DNA of 13,641 nucleotides from Rhodospirillales bacterium (GCA_028870815.1 JAGWOU010000016.1:1-13641); one strand, 5' to 3'; counted from the first letter of the stretch, positions 1 to 8,272 are shown. The notes: generated by a model not told the origin, from the letters alone. Translations and numbers: made by a program.

Positions 1-147
1 AATATGCGCCTGGCGGATGAAACGGATCTGGCTGGAATAGAACTACGCTTTCCTGACGGACGCGCCTGGCCGGGCAAGGGCGGTTTTGGCTATGCGCAGC
101 CCGCACAGATCATTGGCGGGCGAAGGGCACTGGATCAGTTGGATTAA
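1..147 (+). CDS. C-terminal end of an unidentified protein (5' truncated)
   Basis: An open frame enters from the left edge and ends at TAA (145-147), giving 48 visible residues. They include the short motifs GIELRFPDGR and GGFGYAQPAQIIGG and end in ALDQLD. I do not recognise the family. No signal peptide, membrane segment or catalytic motif can be judged from so short a tail. Codon use is GC-rich like the neighbouring genes, so it is probably a real gene end and not chance. It converges on the csbD-like gene and shares with it the space that holds the intrinsic terminator. The start lies outside the window. Confidence 0.55.
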   Translation, partial: NMRLADETDLAGIELRFPDGRAWPGKGGFGYAQPAQIIGGRRALDQLD

Positions 148-185
148 GCAAAAAAGCGCAAGAAGCCGTTTTCAGGCGAAGACAT

Positions 186-214
186 AAAAAAGGCGGCGGG
201 TATTTCCCGCCGCC
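186..214 (-). terminator. Intrinsic terminator of the entericidin-csbD pair
   Basis: A perfect 9-bp GC-only stem (GGCGGCGGG at 192-200, CCCGCCGCC at 206-214) closes a 5-base loop. On the minus strand it is followed at once by six T residues (A at 186-191 on the plus strand). It lies about 20 bases beyond the csbD-like stop codon. This is the only hairpin in the window with a clear U-tract. Confidence 0.9.
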
Positions 215-233
215 TGTGCCCGCATAAAGCGCG

Positions 234-407
234 TTAGTGTTTCTTGGCAGCGTCCTTCAATCCGCCAATGGCATTCTGCACCTTGCCTTCGGCCTTGTCG
301 GCCTTGCCTTCGGCTTGCAGCTTGGCATCGCCAGTCACTTTACCGGCCATTTCCTTCGCGGAACCCTTGGCCTGTTTGGCGGCACCCTCAACACGATCCT
401 TATTCAT
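234..407 (-). CDS. CsbD-like stress protein
   Basis: The protein has 57 residues and is very rich in Lys, Ala and Gly, starting MNKDRVEGAAKQAKG and containing repeated short units such as KGSAKEMAGK, AEGKADKAEGK and the tail KDAAKKH. This composition and the opening NKDRVEGAAKQAKG are typical of the CsbD family: small, soluble, probably poorly ordered general-stress proteins whose molecular role is unknown. No signal peptide or Cys is present. The ATG at 405-407 follows a strong ribosome site (AAAGGAG) at good spacing. It lies 35 bases downstream of the entericidin-like gene on the same strand and just before an intrinsic terminator, so the two are probably one transcript. In many proteobacteria these two families are expressed under osmotic or stationary-phase stress; that link is inferred here. 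Confidence 0.9.
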   Translation of the reverse strand: MNKDRVEGAAKQAKGSAKEMAGKVTGDAKLQAEGKADKAEGKVQNAIGGLKDAAKKH

Positions 408-442
408 GTGTTTTCTCCTTTTGTTGATATTGGCTACGGAAA

Positions 443-610
443 TTACGGGCTGGGGGCGTCCGGCGCATTGGCGTTGGCGCTATTTGTCAGCGCATGGCCG
501 CCTTGCGACAAATCCTTGCCGAAACCCGCGGTTGTGTGGCACGCGGAAAGCCCGGCCGCTAAACCCATCATCGCGACAAGGCCGAATGCCACCCGGAATT
601 TTGAACCCAT
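443..610 (-). CDS. Entericidin EcnA/B-like small lipoprotein
   Basis: The protein has 55 residues. A short basic start (MGSKFR) is followed by a hydrophobic segment (about residues 7-21) and a lipobox LSAC, with Cys24 as the expected lipidated residue. The mature part (HTTAGFGKDLSQGGHALTNSA) matches the Gly-x-Gly-Lys-Asp pattern of entericidins, tiny membrane lipoproteins first described as an antidote/toxin pair in enterobacteria. Signal peptidase II processing and membrane anchoring are therefore expected. I chose the ATG at 608-610 because AGAAGGTG lies just upstream. A longer frame begins at 646, but its extra 12 residues would precede the signal sequence and fit poorly. Only one entericidin is present, so a toxin/antidote pair is not supported. 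A 6-bp inverted repeat (638-652) lies in its probable leader. Confidence 0.82.
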   Translation of the reverse strand: MGSKFRVAFGLVAMMGLAAGLSACHTTAGFGKDLSQGGHALTNSANANAPDAPSP

Positions 611-637
611 CGGTTGCACCTTCTGGTTTTCACGCGT

Positions 638-652
638 CCTCCACAATGGAGG
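638..652 (-). repeat. Small perfect inverted repeat upstream of the entericidin gene
   Basis: CCTCCA (638-643) and TGGAGG (647-652) form a perfect 6-bp stem with a 3-base loop. It lies 28 bases before the entericidin-like start codon, in the probable leader or promoter. It could be a small mRNA hairpin or an operator; nothing in the sequence decides. Confidence 0.35.
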
Positions 653-757
653 CTGCTTATGTCCGGGATTTCGTCACTGATTTGAAAAAATCAATAAATG
701 CTCAGGAATGTTTCTAAATTGAAAGCTTGGTATCATGACCTGCCAGACATGAGTTTG

Positions 758-1765
758 TCATATCATGCCGAACTCTTTCGCGAGCAATTCATAAGACCTG
801 GTCCGCACTGCCGGATCGTATGCCGCAGTGGTGATGGCAATTTCGTCCAGCCGTAATTCCTCCGCCAATTTGCGCAACCGTTCGGCCACCTGCGGCGCCG
901 CGCCGATAAAATTGCGCTGTTGAGAACGTGCGATCCGCTGTTTCTCATCCTCGGAAAAGTCAAATTCATCCGCTTCCTCGGGCGAGGGCAGGGGAATATA
1001 GGTTCCCCGGTTGCGCATGCCCGTGAAGGCGCCGCGAGACTTCGCCCAATATCGTGCCTCCTCCTCCGTTTCCGCCGCCAGGGCGAATACGGTTACGGCG
1101 GAGCGTGGCTTCACCTCGGCGGGCTGGGGCTGCCGGAACTGCGTCTGATATATATGCAGCGCCTCGGCGGCTCCCGCGCCGTCCGAGAAGAAATAAGCGA
1201 AGGCATAGGGCAGGCCAAACCAGGCGGCGAGCTGCGCGCCATAATTAGAACTGCCGAGAATCCAGATTTCCGGCACATGCGGCCCGCGCGGTTCGGCGAT
1301 GATGGTGCGGAACGGATGGTCCACCGGCAACGGCTCCCCCGCCACCCAGGCCATCACGTCTCGCACTTGGGCGGGGAACCGTTCCGCCGCCTCCCGGGCG
1401 TTGGGGTTAAGGGCAAGGGCGGTACGTCCGTCCGATCCCGGGGCGCGGCCAAGGCCAAGATCGATCCGCCCGGGCGCGATGGCCTCCAACACCCGGAAAT
1501 TTTCCGCCACCTTCAGCGCCGAATAATGCGGCAGCATGATCCCCGCCGCGCCCACCCGGATTTTGCTGGTGCTGGCGGCGATGGCGGCGGCCAGCACCTC
1601 CGGTGCGGAGCCAGCGACGGAGCCAGAGCTGTGATGCTCCGAAAGCCAGTAGCGGTGATAGCCAAACCCCTCGCAGGCTTTGGCGAGCGCGATGGATTCG
1701 CGGATGGAGACATCCGGCGTGGCGTTGGTACGGATGGGAGATTGGTCGAGCACGGAAAGTTTCAT
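758..1765 (-). CDS. LLM-class flavin-dependent oxidoreductase (MsnO8/YhbW-like)
   Basis: The protein has 335 residues and the bacterial-luciferase-like TIM-barrel pattern. It opens with MKLSVLDQSPI, followed by WLSEHHSSG (40-48), AGSAPEVLAA (51-60), GIMLPHYSAL (75-84) and LEAIAPGRIDLGLGRAPG (93-110), the usual signature of single-component LLM monooxygenases related to YhbW and MsnO8. These use reduced FMN supplied by a separate reductase, and the substrate cannot be read from sequence. I start at the ATG at 1763-1765 because homologues begin with this sequence; in-frame starts at 1774, 1798 and 1870 exist, and none has a good ribosome site. The gene is transcribed divergently from a second, different LLM gene 54 bases away. 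No flavin reductase is visible nearby. Confidence 0.9.
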   Translation of the reverse strand: MKLSVLDQSPIRTNATPDVSIRESIALAKACEGFGYHRYWLSEHHSSGSVAGSAPEVLAAAIAASTSKIRVGAAGIMLPHYSALKVAENFRVLEAIAPGRIDLGLGRAPGSDGRTALALNPNAREAAERFPAQVRDVMAWVAGEPLPVDHPFRTIIAEPRGPHVPEIWILGSSNYGAQLAAWFGLPYAFAYFFSDGAGAAEALHIYQTQFRQPQPAEVKPRSAVTVFALAAETEEEARYWAKSRGAFTGMRNRGTYIPLPSPEEADEFDFSEDEKQRIARSQQRNFIGAAPQVAERLRKLAEELRLDEIAITTAAYDPAVRTRSYELLAKEFGMI

Positions 1766-1819
1766 GCCGTTCATATGGTGTGCTTGCGCGAATTTCATGT
1801 TGGGAAGATGCTCCGGTGT

Positions 1820-2842
1820 ATGAAGAAAATTGGCTTCCTCTCTTTCGGGCACTGGTCCCCATCGCCGCAATCTGGCGCCCGTTCAGCGGCAGACGTGTTG
1901 CTGCAATCCATCGAACTCGCGGAGGCCGCCGAGGCGCTGGGCGCGGACGGCGCCTATTTCCGGGTGCACCATTTCGCCCGGCAACTGTCTTCGCCCTTTC
2001 CACTGCTGGCGGCGGTGGGGGCGCGCACCACGCGCATCGAGATCGGCACGGCGGTGATCGATATGCGCTACGAGAACCCGCTCTACATGGCCGAGGATGC
2101 CGGCGCGGCGGACTTGATCTCCCGTGGGCGGTTGCAACTGGGTTTAAGCCGCGGCTCGCCGGAGCAGGTGGTAGATGGCTGGCGCTATTTCGGTTTCAGG
2201 CCCGGCGAGGGCGAGACCGACGCGGATATGGGCCGCCGCCACACCCAGGTGCTGCTGGATGTGCTGCGCGGCGAAGGCTTCGCCCAGCCCAATCCGCGCC
2301 CGATGTTTCCCAATCCTCCGGGGCTGCTGCGGGTGGAGCCGCATGCGGAAGGCCTGCGCGAGCGCATCTGGTGGGGCGCTGGCTCCAACGCCACGGCGGT
2401 GTGGGCCGCCAAGCTGGGGTTAAACCTGCAAAGCTCCACCTTGAAGGATGATGAAACCGGCGAGCCATTTCACATTCAGCAGGCCAAGCAAATTCGTGCC
2501 TACCGTGCGGCCTGGAAAGAGGCGGGGCATACGCGGAACCCGCGAGTCTCCGTCAGCCGAAGCATCTTCGCGCTGATAAACGACCAGGACCGGATGTATT
2601 TCGGCCAGTCTGGTAAAGAGCAGGACAGTATTGGTTTCATCGATGAGAAGACCCGTGCGATTTTCGGCCGCTCCTACGCCGCCGAGCCGGAGGTGCTGAT
2701 CGAGGAACTGCGCCAGGATGAAGCGATCGCCGAGGCGGATACGCTGCTGCTCACCGTGCCCAACCAGCTGGGCGTGGCCTATAACGCCCATGTGCTAGAG
2801 GCGATTTTGCAGCACATCGCACCGGCATTGGGGTGGCGTTAG
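1820..2842 (+). CDS. LLM-class flavin-dependent oxidoreductase
   Basis: The protein has 340 residues and is a second luciferase-like family member, clearly distinct from its divergent neighbour. It starts MKKIGFLSFGHWS and contains GADGAYFRVHHFARQL (41-56), ENPLYMAEDAGAADLISRGR (85-104) and LGLSRGSPEQVVDGW (107-121), then WWGAGSNATAVWAAK further on. I recall this as a strongly conserved LLM subfamily found across actinobacteria and proteobacteria without a defined substrate. FMNH2-dependent oxidation is the family expectation. No convincing ribosome site precedes the ATG: GGGAAG is 15 or more bases away. The frame also stays open upstream to 920, antisense to the other LLM gene, but that extension is a shadow. 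The stop TAG overlaps the stop of the convergent gamma-glutamylcyclotransferase-like gene. Confidence 0.9.
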   Translation: MKKIGFLSFGHWSPSPQSGARSAADVLLQSIELAEAAEALGADGAYFRVHHFARQLSSPFPLLAAVGARTTRIEIGTAVIDMRYENPLYMAEDAGAADLISRGRLQLGLSRGSPEQVVDGWRYFGFRPGEGETDADMGRRHTQVLLDVLRGEGFAQPNPRPMFPNPPGLLRVEPHAEGLRERIWWGAGSNATAVWAAKLGLNLQSSTLKDDETGEPFHIQQAKQIRAYRAAWKEAGHTRNPRVSVSRSIFALINDQDRMYFGQSGKEQDSIGFIDEKTRAIFGRSYAAEPEVLIEELRQDEAIAEADTLLLTVPNQLGVAYNAHVLEAILQHIAPALGWR

Positions 2843-3207
2843 AAGCTCCGGGACCGCAACGTCATCAGCCGTATATCCGGCGCCCAGGTAATGCGGGTGG
2901 CGGCATCGCCGACAAACACTTTCGCCCGTTGCGGCCCGGTCTCGCTGTGCAGCCGCACATGCACTAGCCGGTAGCGCACGGATTCGTAATTGCACAGCCG
3001 CGCCAGCATATCCGCGTTCACGCGCATCACCACGCCCGGCACCTGGCTGCCGGGGGCGCGGCGCAAAGTGGGGTAGCGCGCCCCGCGCAGCTTCACCCGC
3101 GCATAGCCGTGCAGCCTCGCCGGAACGGGCGCATACATCACCGGCTTGCCCGCGCAGCGGCCAAACGCGTCCTTATCGGTAAGGGTGCCGTAGACAAAAA
3201 TCTTCAT
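2839..3207 (-). CDS. Gamma-glutamylcyclotransferase (AIG2)-like protein
   Basis: The protein has 122 residues and is a compact GGCT/AIG2 fold. The N-terminus holds the substrate-loop motif VYGTLTD (5-11), RYPTL (44-48) follows, and the LCNYESVRYRL stretch (71-81) places Glu75 where the family's catalytic acid lies before a Tyr/Arg pair. Relatives release 5-oxoproline from gamma-glutamyl amines or peptides, but many bacterial members have no proven substrate. The ATG at 3205-3207 overlaps the lipB stop codon in an ATGA, which implies translational coupling with lipB. The frame continues upstream through lipB, but that part is antisense-free shadow sequence and lacks homology. The 3' end overlaps the convergent LLM gene by four bases. 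Confidence 0.85.
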   Translation of the reverse strand: MKIFVYGTLTDKDAFGRCAGKPVMYAPVPARLHGYARVKLRGARYPTLRRAPGSQVPGVVMRVNADMLARLCNYESVRYRLVHVRLHSETGPQRAKVFVGDAATRITWAPDIRLMTLRSRSF

Positions 3208-3884
3208 CCGAAAATCTTGCTCCAGTTCCGCTTCAGCGCCGCGTCCACATCCGCCATGCCGGCTTGCACGCCCAGGGCCGCAAGGCTGGTCACCCCATGC
3301 TCGGCTATGCCGCAAGGCACTATACCAGTGAAATGGGAAAGGTCGGGGGCGACGTTCAGGGCCAGCCCGTGCCACGTCACCCAGCGCGAGACACGCACGC
3401 CAATGGCGCCGATCTTCTCCTCCCGCCCATCCGGCTGGACGACCCAGATGCCAACCCGCCCCTCGCGGATTTCGCCCCGCACGCCGAATTCCTTCAGCGT
3501 CTCAATCACCCAGCGCTCCAGCCCGGCCACATAGCAGCGCACGTCCCGCGCCGGCACGCCACCATGGGGGCGCGTTAAGTCCAGCATTACATAGGCTACC
3601 CGCTGGCCGGGGCCATGATAGGTCCATTGTCCGCCGCGTCCGGCCTTGAAGGTGGGAAAGCGCGTCGGGTCTTGCAGGTCTTCCAGCCTGGCGGAGGTGC
3701 CCTCCGTATAAAGTGGCGGGTGTTCAACCAGCCACACCAGCTCCTCCGCCTTGCCTTCGCTTATGGCGGCAACGCGCTCCTGCATCCGGGCCACGGCCGC
3801 ATCATACGCGGTGAGGCCCGCCGAAATCTCCCAGGCGGCTAGGGTTTCCGTCATTTCTTCACCAGTTGCAGGCTCCGAATTCAT
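3204..3884 (-). CDS. lipB: Octanoyltransferase LipB
   Basis: The protein has 226 residues. It transfers octanoyl from acyl-carrier protein to the lipoyl domains of 2-oxoacid dehydrogenases and the glycine cleavage system, the first step of lipoate assembly in the cytoplasm. The family signature RGGQWTYHGPGQ is at 83-94. The catalytic pair is Lys157 in KIGAIGV and Cys191 in IVPCGI. The length is normal. The start is uncertain: ATG 3882-3884 has GGGAG about ten bases upstream, while ATG 3852-3854 (residue 11) has GGTGA seven bases upstream and gives an N-terminus MTETLAAWEIS closer to homologues. lipA is not in the window. The downstream cyclotransferase-like gene is coupled by ATGA. The proposed promoter of the divergent tRNA-Leu overlaps the 5' end of this gene. 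Confidence 0.96.
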   Translation of the reverse strand: MNSEPATGEEMTETLAAWEISAGLTAYDAAVARMQERVAAISEGKAEELVWLVEHPPLYTEGTSARLEDLQDPTRFPTFKAGRGGQWTYHGPGQRVAYVMLDLTRPHGGVPARDVRCYVAGLERWVIETLKEFGVRGEIREGRVGIWVVQPDGREEKIGAIGVRVSRWVTWHGLALNVAPDLSHFTGIVPCGIAEHGVTSLAALGVQAGMADVDAALKRNWSKIFG

Positions 3885-3894
3885 AGTCTATAGG
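3866..3894 (+). promoter_or_regulatory. Candidate promoter of tRNA-Leu
   Basis: TTGCAG (3866-3871) and TATAGG (3889-3894) are 17 bases apart and point at the tRNA gene, which would start about 8 bases after the expected transcription start near 3901. Both elements are partial matches to sigma-70 boxes. The -35 box lies inside the first codons of lipB on the other strand, so the two genes share this DNA. Confidence 0.45.
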
Positions 3895-3908
3895 CTCCCG
3901 GCCTCGAT

Positions 3909-3994
3909 GCGGTCGTGGCGGAATGGTAGACGCGCAAGCTTGAGGTGCTTGTGGGGGAAACCTCGTGGAAGTTCGAGTCTTCTCGACCGCACCA
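3909..3994 (+). tRNA. tRNA-Leu (anticodon GAG)
   Basis: The gene is 86 bases including an encoded CCA. The acceptor stem GCGGTCG (3909-3915) pairs with CGACCGC (3984-3990), followed by discriminator A and CCA (3992-3994). The anticodon stem CAAGC/GCTTG (3935-3939, 3947-3951) encloses TTGAGGT, so the anticodon is GAG (3942-3944), which reads leucine CUC and CUU codons. A long variable arm (about 3952-3966), as expected for a class II tRNA, precedes the T arm with TTCGAGT (3971-3977). A five-T run follows the gene (about 4001-4005) without its own hairpin. No integrase or duplicated 3' end suggests use as an insertion site. Confidence 0.96.
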
Positions 3995-4108
3995 AGCCCC
4001 TTTTTCCTGAAAGACTGGCCATCGGAAAACTCATGACGGGGCATGTTGCCACCCCGCCTGGGTTGCGCCATGAACCATTCAAGCCTGTTAACGGGAGGGG
4101 AATTGGGC

Positions 4109-6385
<2,277 letters not shown>

Positions 6386-6396
6386 CCCCGTATTCC

Positions 6397-6423
6397 GGTG
6401 CGGATGATTTTAACATCCGTACC
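6397..6423 (+). repeat. Hairpin after the malic enzyme gene
   Basis: Bases 6397-6406 and 6414-6423 pair over ten positions (one G-U) around the loop ATTTTAA, twelve bases beyond the malic enzyme stop. There is no following T run, so it is not a canonical intrinsic terminator. It may protect the 3' end of the mRNA or attenuate read-through into the small membrane protein gene. Confidence 0.55.
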
Positions 6424-6469
6424 CAGCCCCATATAACGGGTTTAAGGCCCGGCCCGTTTGGGGGTGTTC

Positions 6470-6781
6470 ATGTTGTTTCTGCTTAGTTTCCTGTCCGGCT
6501 TGCTGGTTTGCAATGCCATTCCGCATCTGGCCGCCGGGCTGCGGGGAGAGGCGTTTCCCACCCCATTCGCCCGGCCGCGCGGGGTGGGCCGATCGTCGCC
6601 CGTGGTTAACGCCATTTGGGGCTGGGCCAATTTGTTCATAGGGCTGGGCATATTGCCGCGCCTTGCCATGCTCTCGGCATTGCCGCCGCTGCATAATTCC
6701 CTGTTTCTATGTTTCGCCCTTGGCTTTTTGTTATGCGGGCTGTTTCTCGCCTGGCATTTCGGCAAAATGCGCGGCGGCTGA
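6470..6781 (+). CDS. Small integral membrane protein of unknown function
   Basis: The protein has 103 residues and three predicted membrane segments, about residues 2-22, 46-64 and 76-97. The second, polar loop carries the striking sequence GEAFPTPFARPRGVGRSSPVV (26-46), bracketed by NAIPHL in the first segment and NAIWGWANL in the second. I recall similar NAIPH...FPTPF...SSPxVN patterns in unnamed small membrane proteins of several bacteria, so this is probably a conserved family, but I cannot name a function. I chose ATG 6470-6472 because a run of five G residues (6460-6464) lies about five bases upstream; TTG 6458 and GTG 6464 are alternatives. It lies 84 bases after the malic enzyme gene on the same strand and stops two bases before the convergent small gene. 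Confidence 0.72.
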   Translation: MLFLLSFLSGLLVCNAIPHLAAGLRGEAFPTPFARPRGVGRSSPVVNAIWGWANLFIGLGILPRLAMLSALPPLHNSLFLCFALGFLLCGLFLAWHFGKMRGG

Positions 6782-6783
6782 AT

Positions 6784-6996
6784 TCAGGCCGTCAGATTTA
6801 TCCCCGCGCCCACGGCGCTTCCAGGCTCCGGCGGGCGGGTCGGCGGGGTGGTGGTGATTGAGACAATCTCGCTTTTCTGATCCCGCACGGTGGTCACGGT
6901 GGCGCCATCCGCCATGGCCGTTTTGCTAGTGGTGTTGCCGGACGCGCCATGCGCCAAGGCGGTGGAGGATGCCATGCTGATGCCTGGGGTGCTCAT
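6784..6996 (-). CDS. Small Ser/Thr/Ala-rich hypothetical protein
   Basis: The protein has 70 residues, beginning MSTPGISMASSTALAHG and containing MADGATVTTVRDQKSEIVSITTTPP. It has no Cys, no membrane segment and no clear signal peptide. The DGxTVTTVRD...IVSITTT pattern reads like two short beta strands and recalls unnamed small proteobacterial proteins; I do not know a function. It is supported as a gene by an excellent ribosome site, AGGAG six bases before the ATG at 6994-6996, and by its neat convergence with the membrane protein gene. It lies 72 bases beyond lpxB on the same strand. The gap holds an inverted repeat and three GGTTAA-type motifs, so it may have its own promoter. Confidence 0.62.
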   Translation of the reverse strand: MSTPGISMASSTALAHGASGNTTSKTAMADGATVTTVRDQKSEIVSITTTPPTRPPEPGSAVGAGINLTA

Positions 6997-7010
6997 CGCC
7001 AACTCCTGAA

Positions 7011-7038
7011 GGTTAATTGGGTTGAAGCAAAATTAACC
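7011..7038 (-). repeat. Inverted repeat GGTTAATT/AATTAACC
   Basis: A perfect 8-bp inverted repeat (7011-7018 and 7031-7038) with a 12-base loop lies between lpxB and the small Ser/Thr-rich gene, directly before the ribosome site of the latter. A third related motif, GGTTAAC, follows at 7046-7052. AT-rich arms suggest an operator or DNA-binding site more than a terminator. Confidence 0.4.
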
Positions 7039-7068
7039 AGGAAGCGGTTAACAGATGCTTTCCCGCAT

Positions 7069-8205
7069 TTAGAAAAGCTTCAGGATTTCCCTTGCGGCGG
7101 CCTCTGATGGCGTGCCCTCTGGCGCTTCCAGGCTGGCCAGGGCGGCGGCAAATCCGGCCCGCTGAGCCTCTGCCCGCGCGGGGTCGCGCAGCAGGGCAAG
7201 CACGGTCTCGGCCAGGCGGTCCGCCCGGCACTCCTCTTGCAGCAATTCCGGCACCAGCGCCCGGCCCGCGAGCAGGTTGATCATCGCCACATGCGGCACT
7301 TTTATCAGCCGCCGGCCAATGGCGGCGGAGATCGGGTTCACCCGGTAGGTAACAGCCATGGGCACACCCGCCATGGCAAGCTCCAGCGTGGAGGTGCCGG
7401 ATTTCGTCAGCGCCGCCGCCGCCGCCGCGAAGGCATCGTAGCGCCCGGCCACGTCGCGCACGATAATCGGCTTCACCGGCCAGTCGGCGGTGTGCGCCGC
7501 CACGGCCTCGGCAATGCCAGAGGCAGCAGCCACCACCGGCGCCAACCCTGGAACCTGTTGTTGCAGCAGCGCCAGCGTGGCTTTGAACACCGGCAGCAGG
7601 CGTTTGGTTTCGGTCGCGCGCGAGCCCGGCATCAGTACCAGCGGCACGGCATCCGGCCCCAGCCCATGCGTGGCGCGAAAGCGAGCGGCGTCACCCTTGT
7701 CGGCGCCGGATTCCAGCACGGGGTGGCCGGTGAACACCGGGTGCAGCCCGTGCGGGGCGAAGAATTCCGGCTCGAAGGGCAGCAGGCAAAGCAACTCGTC
7801 CCATAATCCGGGGAAATGCTTCACGCGCTCCTGCCGCCAGGCCCATACCTGCGGGGCGACGTAATGCACGCGCTTCGGTCCGCCGGGGCCGATGGCCTTC
7901 AGCACCCGCAGCGTAAAGCCAGGGCTGTCGATGGTCAGCAGAATGTCCGGCTTCTGAGAGCGTATGGCCTCTATGGTCTGGGCCAGACGCTTTTTCAGGT
8001 GCAGCGCCTTGGGCAGAATCTCCGCCAGCCCCATCAGCGCCAGCTCCTGCATCGGAAACAGCGAGGTCAGGCCCGCTTCCGTCATCCGCGCCCCGCCGAT
8101 ACCGGCAAACGCCACGTTTGGGCGTTGCGCGCGGAGCGCCTGCATCAGCCGGAAGCCGAGCACGTCGCCGCTGGCTTCGCCGGCGATGATGAAAATACGA
8201 GTCAT
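7069..8205 (-). CDS. lpxB: Lipid-A-disaccharide synthase
   Basis: The protein has 378 residues and is a peripheral inner-membrane GT-B glycosyltransferase (family GT19). It condenses UDP-2,3-diacylglucosamine with lipid X to form the lipid A disaccharide. Motifs in order are IIAGEASGD (6-14), LTIDSPGF (90-97), YVAPQVWAW (115-123), LMPGSR (191-196), SGTSTLE (269-275), VTYRVNP (285-291) and VPHVAMINLLAG (303-314). Length and motif order are normal. I start at ATG 8203-8205, since homologues begin MTRIFIIAGEASGD; an in-frame GTG at 8212-8214 would add three residues. Neither has a good ribosome site. The usual lpxD-fabZ-lpxA neighbours are absent; instead a cytochrome c gene lies upstream with a strong hairpin between, which suggests relocation and a separate control unit. 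Confidence 0.96.
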   Translation of the reverse strand: MTRIFIIAGEASGDVLGFRLMQALRAQRPNVAFAGIGGARMTEAGLTSLFPMQELALMGLAEILPKALHLKKRLAQTIEAIRSQKPDILLTIDSPGFTLRVLKAIGPGGPKRVHYVAPQVWAWRQERVKHFPGLWDELLCLLPFEPEFFAPHGLHPVFTGHPVLESGADKGDAARFRATHGLGPDAVPLVLMPGSRATETKRLLPVFKATLALLQQQVPGLAPVVAAASGIAEAVAAHTADWPVKPIIVRDVAGRYDAFAAAAAALTKSGTSTLELAMAGVPMAVTYRVNPISAAIGRRLIKVPHVAMINLLAGRALVPELLQEECRADRLAETVLALLRDPARAEAQRAGFAAALASLEAPEGTPSEAAAREILKLF

Positions 8206-8241
8206 GCCGGGCACAAGCGCACGGCTGGGCGTGGGGCTGTC

Positions 8242-8272
8242 ATATGCGGGGCAGAATGTGCGCCCCGCATAT
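8242..8272 (-). repeat. Strong hairpin between the cytochrome c gene and lpxB
   Basis: ATATGCGGGGC (8242-8252) and GCCCCGCATAT (8262-8272) are perfect complements over eleven bases with a 9-base loop. The hairpin starts about 16 bases after the cytochrome c stop on the minus strand. No T run follows on either strand, so it is not a canonical intrinsic terminator; Rho-aided termination or 3'-end protection are possible. Confidence 0.7.

Noticed and set aside
443..610. Entericidin toxin/antidote pair
   Set aside because: Only one entericidin-like gene is present; the neighbour is CsbD-like, not a second entericidin.
678..693. TGATTT/AAATCA inverted repeat as a terminator of the minus-strand LLM gene
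   Set aside because: The stem is only 6 bp and AT-rich, lies over 60 bases past the stop and is too weak to support a call.
237..717. Two long plus-strand frames over the csbD and entericidin genes
   Set aside because: They cover both minus-strand genes and their terminator direction conflicts. The minus-strand products have family signatures and ribosome sites.
920..2842. A 640-residue plus-strand reading frame that extends the LLM gene far upstream
   Set aside because: The first 300 residues are antisense to the clearly real minus-strand LLM gene and are Arg/Gly/His-rich low-quality sequence without family motifs. Recognisable protein begins only at 1820.
3909..3994. tRNA-Leu as an integration site for a mobile element
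   Set aside because: No integrase, no repeat of the tRNA 3' end and only housekeeping genes on both sides.
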